22,233 bases of DNA from Candidatus Melainabacteria bacterium. GTDB lineage: Bacteria > Cyanobacteriota > Vampirovibrionia > LMEP-6097. Position 1 is the first letter of the stretch; each line of letters begins with the position of its first letter. A program made the translations under genes and the position numbers. Shown one piece after another: positions 7,125-13,170 of this stretch. The stretch is taken from assembly GCA_028817775.1 (NCBI GenBank), contig JAPPOW010000136.1, positions 1 through 22,233 of the forward strand. The letters are read 5' to 3'. Below the pieces are notes generated by a model. It saw nothing but the letters and a program-made list of their open reading frames with translations. It was not told the DNA's origin and did not search any database.

Positions 7125-7565
7125 TTAGTTTCCATATTTATAGATTCTAAAAATCTTGTCAGTTGCAATCTGATTCATATCCATACGAGTGAGGTTAACC
7201 TCATAACTACGGCAACGCGAATCACAACGCAAAAGTTTTAAGTGAACTGGCTGTCCTGGATAACCAGCAATCAGAGCAAAAACTTGATCAGCATCAAAAG
7301 GCATGATATTCATTCCATCCACTTCAACGATTCTATCGCCCACTCTGACTCCAGCTTGAGCAGCAGGAGTGTTGGGGTAAACGTCAATGACATTACTCAT
7401 ATCACCCTTTTTGTGTAAGTATTTAATTCCAATAATGCCAATCCTTGATGGCGCGTAAACTTGATCGCTAGTAGCCGCTTGCAAGCTAAAGCTTTGCTTG
7501 GCAAAACTAGGTGCTGCTAGTAGCAACAGGATTAACAACAGAGCTAGTTGTTTAATGGCTTTCAC
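7125..7565 (-). CDS. Exported PDZ-domain protein, 146 aa
   Basis: The N-terminus MKAIKQLALLLILLLLAAPSFA is a typical signal peptide with cleavage likely after SFA (about 22). A single PDZ domain follows (about 40-130), with VIDVYPNTPAAQAGVRVGDR and IVEVDGMNIMPFDAD, the usual peptide-binding groove and PAxxAG turn. There is no protease or other catalytic domain, so it is probably a periplasmic adaptor or scaffold. Two cysteines (CDSRC, about 117-121) could form a disulfide. The start is GTG 7565, preceded at 7 nt by the minus-strand hexamer CACAAT in a 14-nt motif shared with the sulfotransferase gene. It is divergent from the gene at 7639. Confidence 0.85.
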   Translation of the reverse strand: MKAIKQLALLLILLLLAAPSFAKQSFSLQAATSDQVYAPSRIGIIGIKYLHKKGDMSNVIDVYPNTPAAQAGVRVGDRIVEVDGMNIMPFDADQVFALIAGYPGQPVHLKLLRCDSRCRSYEVNLTRMDMNQIATDKIFRIYKYGN

Positions 7566-7582
7566 TGCTTATATTGTGCCCA
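7566..7582 (-). promoter_or_regulatory. Putative promoter of the PDZ gene
   Basis: Minus-strand TGGGCACAATATAA (7582-7569) ends 3 nt before the GTG; read as -10 CACAAT, the gap to the start is 7 nt. The same 14 nt occur at exactly the same distance before the sulfotransferase gene (10667-10654). Confidence 0.5.
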
Positions 7583-7621
7583 GATTAAGGTTAAGATTCA
7601 GCTAGCAAGGATGAGATAATA

Positions 7622-7638
7622 TGCTAAAATCTTAATCT
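7622..7638 (+). promoter_or_regulatory. Extended -10 promoter of the 227-aa gene
   Basis: TGCTAAAAT (7622-7630) is followed by 8 nt and the ATG at 7639, with no Shine-Dalgarno. The transcript is predicted to be leaderless or nearly so. Confidence 0.65.
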
Positions 7639-8322
7639 ATGAAAATCAGCCAATATGCAACTGAACTGTTATCTGATGGGCTTGTGAGCTCTGCAGCTTC
7701 TACTTTTGCCCCAAGCTTGATAGAGCTTAATAATGGTGCACCACATGATCTGGCAGATTTTTTACTAAATGGTGACAATGAAGATCCCAGAAAACTTTTA
7801 TTCAAAAATCCAACCGACAAAGCTAAATTTACTAATAGGCTTCGTAACTTTAGCACTTATCAAGACTCTAGAGAAGCGATGTTTTTCTTTATGTATAACC
7901 TCGGAATGCTATATGCACCCTTAGGTCAATATACTCTAGCAATGCATGATAATGGCTTACCCCTTGATTACGGTGAAAAACCTATACGCAGGCGTGATTT
8001 ACTAGGAAGAGCTTTAAGTTGTTTTACTGCAGCCAGTGCTGCTAGCTCAGGAGCATTGTTGCTAAAGTCATTTGGTCTTGAAATAGAAGCTTTTGATTCT
8101 GCCAGGCTTTATAATGGCTTGACAGCCGAGATTGATTTACCTTTGCAGTCACAAGAAATTTTAAAAAAGAGACTTCAGTTGGCCGCTGAAAAATTACAAA
8201 CTATGTATAAGCATTTTGCTGCAGCGGGCGGTTCCTATTTAGGTTCATGGTTCTCCCAAAAAGGCAGAATACGAATGCTCAAACGGCTTCACTCACTAGA
8301 AAAGAGCTCTGCTTCAGACTAA
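7639..8322 (+). CDS. Hypothetical protein, 227 aa
   Basis: I do not recognise this family. The protein looks soluble and mainly helical, with no signal peptide. A moderately hydrophobic stretch (about 131-145, CFTAASAASSGALLLKSF) is Ala/Ser-rich and more like a buried helix than a membrane span. An aromatic cluster (MFFFMYNLGMLYAPLG, about 80-95) and a basic C-terminus (KGRIRMLKRLHSLEKS) are the most notable features. The start at ATG 7639 is supported by an extended -10 box 8 nt upstream. It is convergent with rpsD, with only 17 bp between the stops, and divergent from the PDZ gene. Its function is unknown. Confidence 0.75.
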   Translation: MKISQYATELLSDGLVSSAASTFAPSLIELNNGAPHDLADFLLNGDNEDPRKLLFKNPTDKAKFTNRLRNFSTYQDSREAMFFFMYNLGMLYAPLGQYTLAMHDNGLPLDYGEKPIRRRDLLGRALSCFTAASAASSGALLLKSFGLEIEAFDSARLYNGLTAEIDLPLQSQEILKKRLQLAAEKLQTMYKHFAAAGGSYLGSWFSQKGRIRMLKRLHSLEKSSASD

Positions 8323-8339
8323 TCAAAAAAGGAAAACTA

Positions 8340-8945
8340 CTATCTAGAGTAGTATTCAACAATCATACGTTCATTGACGTTGACTGGAACAAGCTCACGA
8401 GCAGGTACTTCAACAAACTCGCCTTCAAATTCTTTCTTCTCGCGCTTGACATAAGGAAGTACATCAACCCAATTCTTCATTGATTCTTCAATCAAAGTCA
8501 TCTTGCGAGCTTTAGGGTGAACAGAAATTTGATCACCAGGCTCAACTTGGTAAGAAGCGATATCTACTTTAAAGTTGTTTACAAGTATATGACCGTGACC
8601 CACAAGCTGACGAGCTGCAGCTAAAGTAGGAGCGAAACCTAATCTATAAACTACATTGTCCAATCTGCGCTCAAGCAATTGAATCAAGATCTCACCAGTA
8701 GGACCGTTGGCGCGAGTAGCTTTCTTGACGTAACGAGTAAATTGTTTCTCAGTTAGTACACCATAGCTAAGTCTAAGTTTTTGTTTCTCCTTAAGAAGTA
8801 CACCGTACTCAGAGAGCTTAGCCTTACGCTGGCCGTGTTGACCTGATTTGTAAGGTCTTTTGGCTACCTCAAATACCGGCATGCCCGAAAGCAGTTCCCC
8901 GTATTTTCTTGATAGTTTGTCTTTTGGTCCTCTATATCTTGCCAT
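8340..8945 (-). CDS. rpsD: 30S ribosomal protein S4
   Basis: A 201-aa primary 16S rRNA-binding protein of the small subunit. It begins MARYRGPKDKLSRKYGE and contains SGQHGQRKAKLSEYG, KEKQKLRLSYGVLTEKQF, and the S4 RNA-binding domain with RRLDNVVYRLGFAPTLAAAR and GHGHILVNN. N-terminal zinc cysteines are absent, as in the C-minus S4 form. It stands alone here rather than in the usual alpha operon with rpsK, rpsM and rpoA. The start ATG 8945 is preceded by TAGAAT at 9 nt; the bases next to the start (AGTCCCCCT) cannot act as a Shine-Dalgarno, which is striking for a highly expressed ribosomal gene. Confidence 0.97.
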   Translation of the reverse strand: MARYRGPKDKLSRKYGELLSGMPVFEVAKRPYKSGQHGQRKAKLSEYGVLLKEKQKLRLSYGVLTEKQFTRYVKKATRANGPTGEILIQLLERRLDNVVYRLGFAPTLAAARQLVGHGHILVNNFKVDIASYQVEPGDQISVHPKARKMTLIEESMKNWVDVLPYVKREKKEFEGEFVEVPARELVPVNVNERMIVEYYSR

Positions 8946-8960
8946 AGGGGGACTATTCTA
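8946..8960 (-). promoter_or_regulatory. -10 box of rpsD
   Basis: Minus-strand TAGAAT (8960-8955), then AGTCCCCCT, then ATG. The spacer has no purine-rich Shine-Dalgarno, so initiation is most likely leaderless or on a 2-3 nt leader. Confidence 0.6.
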
Positions 8961-9039
8961 GCCCAGTACTTGGCTTAAATTCAAGGATTAATAGGCTTAA
9001 ATCCTTAAGAATTTGTATAGCGCAAAACCCTAGCTAATG

Positions 9040-9055
9040 TGCTAAGATAATATCC
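9040..9055 (+). promoter_or_regulatory. Extended -10 promoter of the 293-aa gene
   Basis: TGCTAAGAT (9040-9048) is followed by 7 nt and a GTG start at 9056. The spacing predicts transcription starting at the GTG itself. Confidence 0.65.
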
Positions 9056-9937
9056 GTGCTCGATCCACTCGTTTCTTACCTCAAGCCACCATTAAGAAGC
9101 ATAACTCTTGCAGCGGCTGCCACCGCTGGACTTATGGCCAATCCTTCCACTGCTGAAGCAGATAATATTGGCAGACCAATAGCAGTAGCACCCAGAGCCC
9201 AGATTAGTATTGATGAACTTCAAGAGCTAGTAAAAGTTCAAATTGAATTATTCAAGACTGCTGAAAAAACCATGATTGGTACTCAGCACAAAAAAATCAT
9301 CAAGGGTGAAGACAATGGTGATGGTACCTTCCAAGCTGGGCTTTTGATGCATGTGCCAAGAGGTGATTTGGACCAAGAGCTCACAAAAGAAATTGAATTT
9401 AGAGAAAAAGTTTTGGAAGCCATAGAAGAAGGTCAATTGAGTGATGAGAATCTAGCACAATATAGTAGCTTAGTTAAAGAGATACGTAGCCACCGAACTG
9501 AAGTTATTGCTGCGGTCAATGAGTGGTTAGAAGAACCAGCAAGTACTGACCTAAGCTTGATGCAAGCATACGCTGCAGAAATCACTATTGGCTATGACTT
9601 GGATCCAAGCAGCCAAAGCCTTAGCCCGAGTGATAGAGCAAAATTTGAACGATATGCAAGCTTACTTAAGTCAGTAGCTGCAATCAAAGCACAAATTGGC
9701 AGATTTGCAGAAGATGAATTGGATGAATTGACAAAGTTAATCCCTGAGATTTTACTAATGAGTGGTGATGCCATAATTACAGATGGCGATCTTGACTCTA
9801 AAAAAATGACAACATTGATTGAGCGTTTTGCAGAGATCGCAGAACGTCCAACTAAGCCGGAAGAGCCACCACTAGCAGAAGATAAAATTGCACCAGGTTT
9901 GCTTGGTCCAGTCGATGACGCTAAACCTACTATCTAG
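9056..9937 (+). CDS. Exported hypothetical protein, 293 aa
   Basis: No family is recognised. The N-terminus carries a signal peptide: a short basic region (KPPLR), an Ala-rich hydrophobic core (ITLAAAATAGLMA), and a likely cleavage at AEA-DN (about 36). The mature part is acidic and predicted helical or coiled (for example about 55-75 and 108-150), with a Glu/Pro-rich tail (RPTKPEEPPLAED). A segment KGEDNGDGTFQAG (about 83-95) resembles an Asp/Asn-rich turn that could bind calcium, but this is weak. The start is GTG 9056, supported by an extended -10 box 7 nt upstream. Its TAG overlaps the TAG of the convergent sulfotransferase gene in a shared CTAG. It is probably periplasmic, function unknown. 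Confidence 0.75.
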   Translation: MLDPLVSYLKPPLRSITLAAAATAGLMANPSTAEADNIGRPIAVAPRAQISIDELQELVKVQIELFKTAEKTMIGTQHKKIIKGEDNGDGTFQAGLLMHVPRGDLDQELTKEIEFREKVLEAIEEGQLSDENLAQYSSLVKEIRSHRTEVIAAVNEWLEEPASTDLSLMQAYAAEITIGYDLDPSSQSLSPSDRAKFERYASLLKSVAAIKAQIGRFAEDELDELTKLIPEILLMSGDAIITDGDLDSKKMTTLIERFAEIAERPTKPEEPPLAEDKIAPGLLGPVDDAKPTI

Positions 9938-10650
9938 TACTGCTTGCCACCAGCAAGAAAGTCTTGGTTATAAAGAATCTCTTCGTCCTCTGAAATTGGA
10001 TTTGAATACATTTCAAAAGTCTCAAGTCGTTTGAGTGTGTTGTGAAGTTTGGGATCAATCACCGCCTGATCTTTCCACTTCTGATCAGCTTCATTGACTC
10101 GAGGCGTCTGGGCTAATTTTTTACGTAAGTCAGCTTCATCGACTCCATGCGGGCAGAGTAGCTTGACCATATCGTCAACTAAAGTTTCTTGTTTACCAAC
10201 AAAGTCACAATGGTCAGCATAAAGTTTGTACTGGTAGCTAACATAACCAGGGAAGTGCTGGATACAAGCTTTGACAAACTGATTAAAGTTACGGCGACCA
10301 CAATGAACATCAATTATTCGATTTGGATGCCAAGGGATTCCTGGTTCAGACATCGCCCAACCAGTTTCTGGGATTGGCAATAGCCACTCAAGCCCTTCCT
10401 CTCCATTAGCTTGTTTCTCGATATTAGTCATCAAACAAGCCCAATAAGATTTGTACCAATCAACTGGGTTACGCACAAAACAAAATTTCTTCTTCTCTTG
10501 GAATTCTTTTGGTAAATAAAGTGGGATGGCATGAAAGTCTGCAACCGATTGAGTCCGAAAATTATCAATAAAAAATCGTCTCAAAAAACTACCTGCAGTT
10601 TTGGGCACATGCAAGAAAACCAAGTCCAAATCTCTCAGGTAAATAGCCAT
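9934..10650 (-). CDS. Sulfotransferase family protein
   Basis: A 238-aa protein with both PAPS-binding signatures of sulfotransferases: the 5'-phosphosulfate loop HVPKTAGS (14-21) after the first strand, and the 3'-phosphate site FVRNPVDWYKSYW with Arg60 and Ser68. It resembles the small Sulfotransfer_2-like bacterial enzymes that sulfate carbohydrates or other acceptors; the acceptor cannot be read from sequence. No signal peptide or membrane segment is seen, so it is probably cytosolic. The start ATG 10650 lies 3 nt after the stop of the beta-barrel gene on the same strand, but a -10-like CACAAT overlapping that gene's end suggests its own promoter. Its stop shares CTAG with the convergent exported protein. 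Confidence 0.88.
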   Translation of the reverse strand: MAIYLRDLDLVFLHVPKTAGSFLRRFFIDNFRTQSVADFHAIPLYLPKEFQEKKKFCFVRNPVDWYKSYWACLMTNIEKQANGEEGLEWLLPIPETGWAMSEPGIPWHPNRIIDVHCGRRNFNQFVKACIQHFPGYVSYQYKLYADHCDFVGKQETLVDDMVKLLCPHGVDEADLRKKLAQTPRVNEADQKWKDQAVIDPKLHNTLKRLETFEMYSNPISEDEEILYNQDFLAGGKQY

Positions 10651-10667
10651 CGTTTATATTGTGCCCA
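10651..10667 (-). promoter_or_regulatory. Putative promoter of the sulfotransferase gene
   Basis: Minus-strand TGGGCACAATATAA (10667-10654), with CACAAT 7 nt before the ATG. It lies inside the last codons and stop of the upstream gene and is identical over 14 nt, and in distance to the start, to the motif before the PDZ gene. Confidence 0.5.
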
Positions 10668-11412
10668 AAAATGCCACTTGAAACCCCCAATCAAAATCAT
10701 CATTGGTCAATCCCACCAGGGGGCTAAAATAGCTGTGATAACCATTACCATGCAAGAAACTAATTCCCGGCGCCAAGATCAAACTTGTATCACCACTAGA
10801 GAAATTAGTTCTGCCAAGTAATTCACAATAGGGTTGAATCCAATGATGAATCTCTAGAGCAATTGAATTGTTGTAGAGCAAACTATGAGAACCATCACCA
10901 TCATAGGAATAACCCCACTCTGAATAAAGCCCAGCATGTTTGGTCACAGTGCGCTGCCACTCAAGTCCGGTGTTAAAACTATAGTCAGAATTGCCAAGCA
11001 AAGAATTATGGCTAGTAGGAATTGATTGATTGAAAAAAACTGCAGCATGATCAATAATTTCATGTCCGGCAATTCGCAAGAAATCATGTTTCTCAAAATC
11101 ATAAACTTCATATTCAGTTGTCACAATCAAATTACTTAGACCAAAGGCACTTGCCCCCTCAGCTTCAGCATAAGTCAGCGAAGTCAGCAAACCCAGTCGC
11201 AGCTTATCATTAAAGGTATAACGCAATTCAGCAAAAGGTGCAGCAATATAACTAGAGTTACGGTCATAAGCTGAATCGTAGAATAAAGTCCACCAACCAC
11301 CATGGGAGATCTCTGCTGATTGAGTATTAAAGGGTGAAGCATCAAGAGCTCGAGCCGGCAAGTAAGAACTAAGTAAAAAAATTACTGCAAGAATTATGCG
11401 GACAATAAACAT
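10654..11412 (-). CDS. Probable outer-membrane beta-barrel protein
   Basis: An exported protein of about 252 aa: MFIVRIILAVIFLLSSYLPARA is a signal peptide (cleavage likely after ARA, about 22). The mature protein alternates hydrophobic/aromatic and polar residues in strand-length segments (for example APFAELRYTFNDKLRLGLLT, HAGLYSEWGYSYDGDG, WIQPYCELLGRTNF, DWGFQVAFLGTI), typical of a small barrel. I cannot name a family; it is reminiscent of small transporter-like barrels. The start may be ATG 11412 or TTG 11418; TATGAT lies 6 nt before the TTG, while CTAAAT lies 6 nt before the ATG. It precedes the sulfotransferase gene by 3 nt. Confidence 0.75.
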   Translation of the reverse strand: MFIVRIILAVIFLLSSYLPARALDASPFNTQSAEISHGGWWTLFYDSAYDRNSSYIAAPFAELRYTFNDKLRLGLLTSLTYAEAEGASAFGLSNLIVTTEYEVYDFEKHDFLRIAGHEIIDHAAVFFNQSIPTSHNSLLGNSDYSFNTGLEWQRTVTKHAGLYSEWGYSYDGDGSHSLLYNNSIALEIHHWIQPYCELLGRTNFSSGDTSLILAPGISFLHGNGYHSYFSPLVGLTNDDFDWGFQVAFLGTI

Positions 11413-11430
11413 GACCAAATTTAGATCATA
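11413..11430 (-). promoter_or_regulatory. -10 region of the beta-barrel gene
   Basis: Minus strand reads TATGAT (11430-11425), CTAAAT (11424-11419), then TTGGTCATG. Either hexamer gives a leaderless arrangement, with TTG 11418 or ATG 11412 respectively as the start. Confidence 0.4.
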
Positions 11431-11472
11431 CTCTAATTTAGAAGACCTTGCTTATTACTAATACCCAGCAAC

Positions 11473-11502
11473 TGTCATTGCGAACAAAGTGAAGCAATCC
11501 AG
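11473..11502. repeat. Half copy of family C repeat
   Basis: TGTCATTGCGAACAAAGTGA followed by AGCAATCCAG matches the left half of the family C element only. It lies in the 91-bp gap upstream of the beta-barrel gene and ends 1 nt before the stop of the 106-aa gene. Confidence 0.7.
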
Positions 11503-11503
11503 A

Positions 11504-11824
11504 CTAGCTAGCTTCTTCAAGTGCAGTAGCCAAAATCTGATTATTTTCTTTGACCCTAGCCAAAATCTTGCCTTCATCAGCAGGACTAAGCTGCTCTTCA
11601 AAATTTAGCTTCCAGCGCATGAACATAATCTTCTGCAGTATATATAAGGTGCGTGCTTTGTGCCTAAACTTATCTCGCCTGCGTTTACTAGCCAAAGTCT
11701 CAAGCTCCTGAATACGCAAGTCAAATGAATCTAATTTCTGACTTAGCTTAGTAACAAAGCTCTGGTTGGCCTTGACCGGACTAGTCAAGACACAAATAAG
11801 CAAAATAGCCAAAAAACCATGCAT
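11504..11824 (-). CDS. Small exported helical protein, 106 aa
   Basis: The start is ATG 11824 (MHGFLAILLICVLTSPVKA), which gives a signal peptide and sits 7 nt after an extended -10 box; a longer in-frame version would run into the divergent ketosynthase gene. After cleavage (VKA-NQ, about 19) the protein is strongly charged and predicted helical, with a heptad-like stretch FVTKLSQKLDSFDLRIQELE (about 22-41) and a basic patch SKRRRDKFRHKAR (about 45-57). No catalytic motif or family is recognised. Its start lies only 34 bp from that of the ketosynthase on the other strand. It may be a periplasmic adaptor or chaperone-like protein; this is a guess. Confidence 0.7.
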   Translation of the reverse strand: MHGFLAILLICVLTSPVKANQSFVTKLSQKLDSFDLRIQELETLASKRRRDKFRHKARTLYILQKIMFMRWKLNFEEQLSPADEGKILARVKENNQILATALEEAS

Positions 11825-11840
11825 AGTAAGTATTTTAGCA
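11825..11840 (-). promoter_or_regulatory. Extended -10 promoter of the 106-aa gene
   Basis: Minus-strand TGCTAAAAT (11840-11832), a 7-nt gap, then ATG 11824. It lies 2 bp from the oppositely oriented extended -10 of the ketosynthase gene. Confidence 0.7.
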
Positions 11841-11842
11841 CA

Positions 11843-11858
11843 TGTTAAAATAAGAGCG
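11843..11858 (+). promoter_or_regulatory. Extended -10 promoter of the ketosynthase gene
   Basis: TGTTAAAAT (11843-11851), a 7-nt gap, then ATG 11859. Its -35 position would fall on the start codon of the divergent gene. Confidence 0.7.
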
Positions 11859-13127
11859 ATGTCGTCAAGGGTTGTTATAACAGGTTTAGGTCCAGTAAGC
11901 CCTTCAGGCTCTAAACTTGAAGATTTTGAAGCAAATATCTTTGGAACTCGAGCTGCCTCTTTTGAGCCGGTCTGGGTAGAAGAACAAGCAGCTGAAACTG
12001 GGATTGTTGATGCAGATAGCCCAATCAAAGAACTTCGATCCGGTTTACGGCACTTGAATAAACTTCATACAAATAGTGATCTCCCTAATATACGTCCAGG
12101 AGACCCTTTAATTTACAAACTGGCCTTAGTTGCTGGGACTACGGCCATGAATGAAGCCGGACAAGAACAAAGAAGATTGGATGATGAAGCTGGAGAAAAT
12201 GCAAGTTTAATATTTGGTGGAGGACAACCACCTGAAGCCATATTGAAATTAAAGAACGACTTTGATGAAGGCCAAATTATTACACGTGCTGGTAGTACCT
12301 CTACTCATGGGGCAAGAGCGGCGGCTTTGGCACGCTTGTTCAATATCCAAGGCTTTGTGCAAGAAACAGCTTCTGCATGTTCAAGTGCTCTTGATGCAAT
12401 CATTCAAGGCTTCAAACTAATCAAACATGGTGGCTCTAGTCTGTCACTTTGTGGTGGCATAGATACTTTGGTAGACCCAATGATACTTCAATTTTTCAAA
12501 CAGAGCACTTTATTAGCGACAGCAAAAGATTCTCTGGGAACGGCTTGTAGACCGTTTTGTCAGGATAGCGATGGAGCAAGTCTTTCCAATGGTGGTGGCT
12601 TGGTTCGACTTGAAGCTCTTGAACAAGCTGATAAAGAGAAAATTCTCGCTGAAGTTGTGGGAGCAGCTTCTAGTTTTGATGCTCAATATGCATTGAAACC
12701 AAATCTAAAAGGAATGGTCCGAGCAATAAACAAAGCCTTACAGGAAGCAAATATTGAAGCAGGTGACATAGATTTCATACAACTGCACGCTACTGGTACC
12801 AGTCATAATGACCAAGCAGAAGCAAAAGTACTTAGAGAAGTATTTGCCGATCATTTGCCGAAGATAAAAATCACTGCCAATAAATCAAGAGTTGGTCATA
12901 TGATGGGAGGTAGTGGTTTCCAGAGTCTTGCGGAACTTGCGCTAGGTTTAGCTAGAGACAAAGTCCCTGTAACCCAAGTCAATAGCAAATTAGATTCAGA
13001 ACTTTGCAGAGATCTTCACTTTACTATCAACGACACTGAGGATTTCAAGGGTCGCTATGGTATGGCTCTGAGCATGGGCTTTGGTGGTTACAATAGCTGT
13101 GTCATTCTCAAAAAATTTCAAGATTAA
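11859..13127 (+). CDS. Beta-ketoacyl-ACP synthase, FabF-like
   Basis: A 422-aa condensing enzyme that would extend acyl-ACP with malonyl-ACP. It starts MSSRVVITGLGPVSPSG, the usual KAS I/II opening; this ATG is chosen over 11766 because of that opening and the extended -10 box 7 nt upstream. The Cys-His-His triad is intact: Cys174 in TASACSSALDA, His310 in LHATGTSHND, His347 in VGHMMGGSG, with the usual lysine in NKSRVGH. The 50-110 region is divergent from housekeeping FabF, and HATGTSHND differs from the commoner HGTGT/HGTST forms. No acpP, fabG or other fatty-acid gene is near, so it could be a specialised ketosynthase rather than the main FabF. Confidence 0.88.
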   Translation: MSSRVVITGLGPVSPSGSKLEDFEANIFGTRAASFEPVWVEEQAAETGIVDADSPIKELRSGLRHLNKLHTNSDLPNIRPGDPLIYKLALVAGTTAMNEAGQEQRRLDDEAGENASLIFGGGQPPEAILKLKNDFDEGQIITRAGSTSTHGARAAALARLFNIQGFVQETASACSSALDAIIQGFKLIKHGGSSLSLCGGIDTLVDPMILQFFKQSTLLATAKDSLGTACRPFCQDSDGASLSNGGGLVRLEALEQADKEKILAEVVGAASSFDAQYALKPNLKGMVRAINKALQEANIEAGDIDFIQLHATGTSHNDQAEAKVLREVFADHLPKIKITANKSRVGHMMGGSGFQSLAELALGLARDKVPVTQVNSKLDSELCRDLHFTINDTEDFKGRYGMALSMGFGGYNSCVILKKFQD

Positions 13128-13152
13128 GCCATAAATAGAAGCTTGAGCTCCG

Positions 13153-13170
13153 TGTTAAAATAATCTTGCT
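13153..13170 (+). promoter_or_regulatory. Extended -10 promoter of gcvP
   Basis: TGTTAAAAT (13153-13161) is followed by 9 nt and the ATG at 13171. It lies in the 43-bp gap after the ketosynthase gene. No Shine-Dalgarno is present, and no glycine riboswitch could fit in the leader. Confidence 0.65.

Noticed and set aside
8247..8483. Plus-strand 78-codon frame
   Set aside because: It lies across the end of the 227-aa gene and antisense to rpsD; no promoter or protein-like character.
11766..11858. Earlier ketosynthase start at 11766
   Set aside because: The canonical opening VVITGLGPVSPSG follows ATG 11859, which sits 7 nt after an extended -10 box.
11825..12028. N-terminal extension of the small exported protein to 12028
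   Set aside because: It would overlap the ketosynthase gene antisense and hide a good signal peptide; the extended -10 box points to ATG 11824.
13128..13170. Glycine riboswitch before gcvP
   Set aside because: Only 43 bp separate the genes and the -10 box ends 9 nt before the ATG; there is no room for an aptamer.
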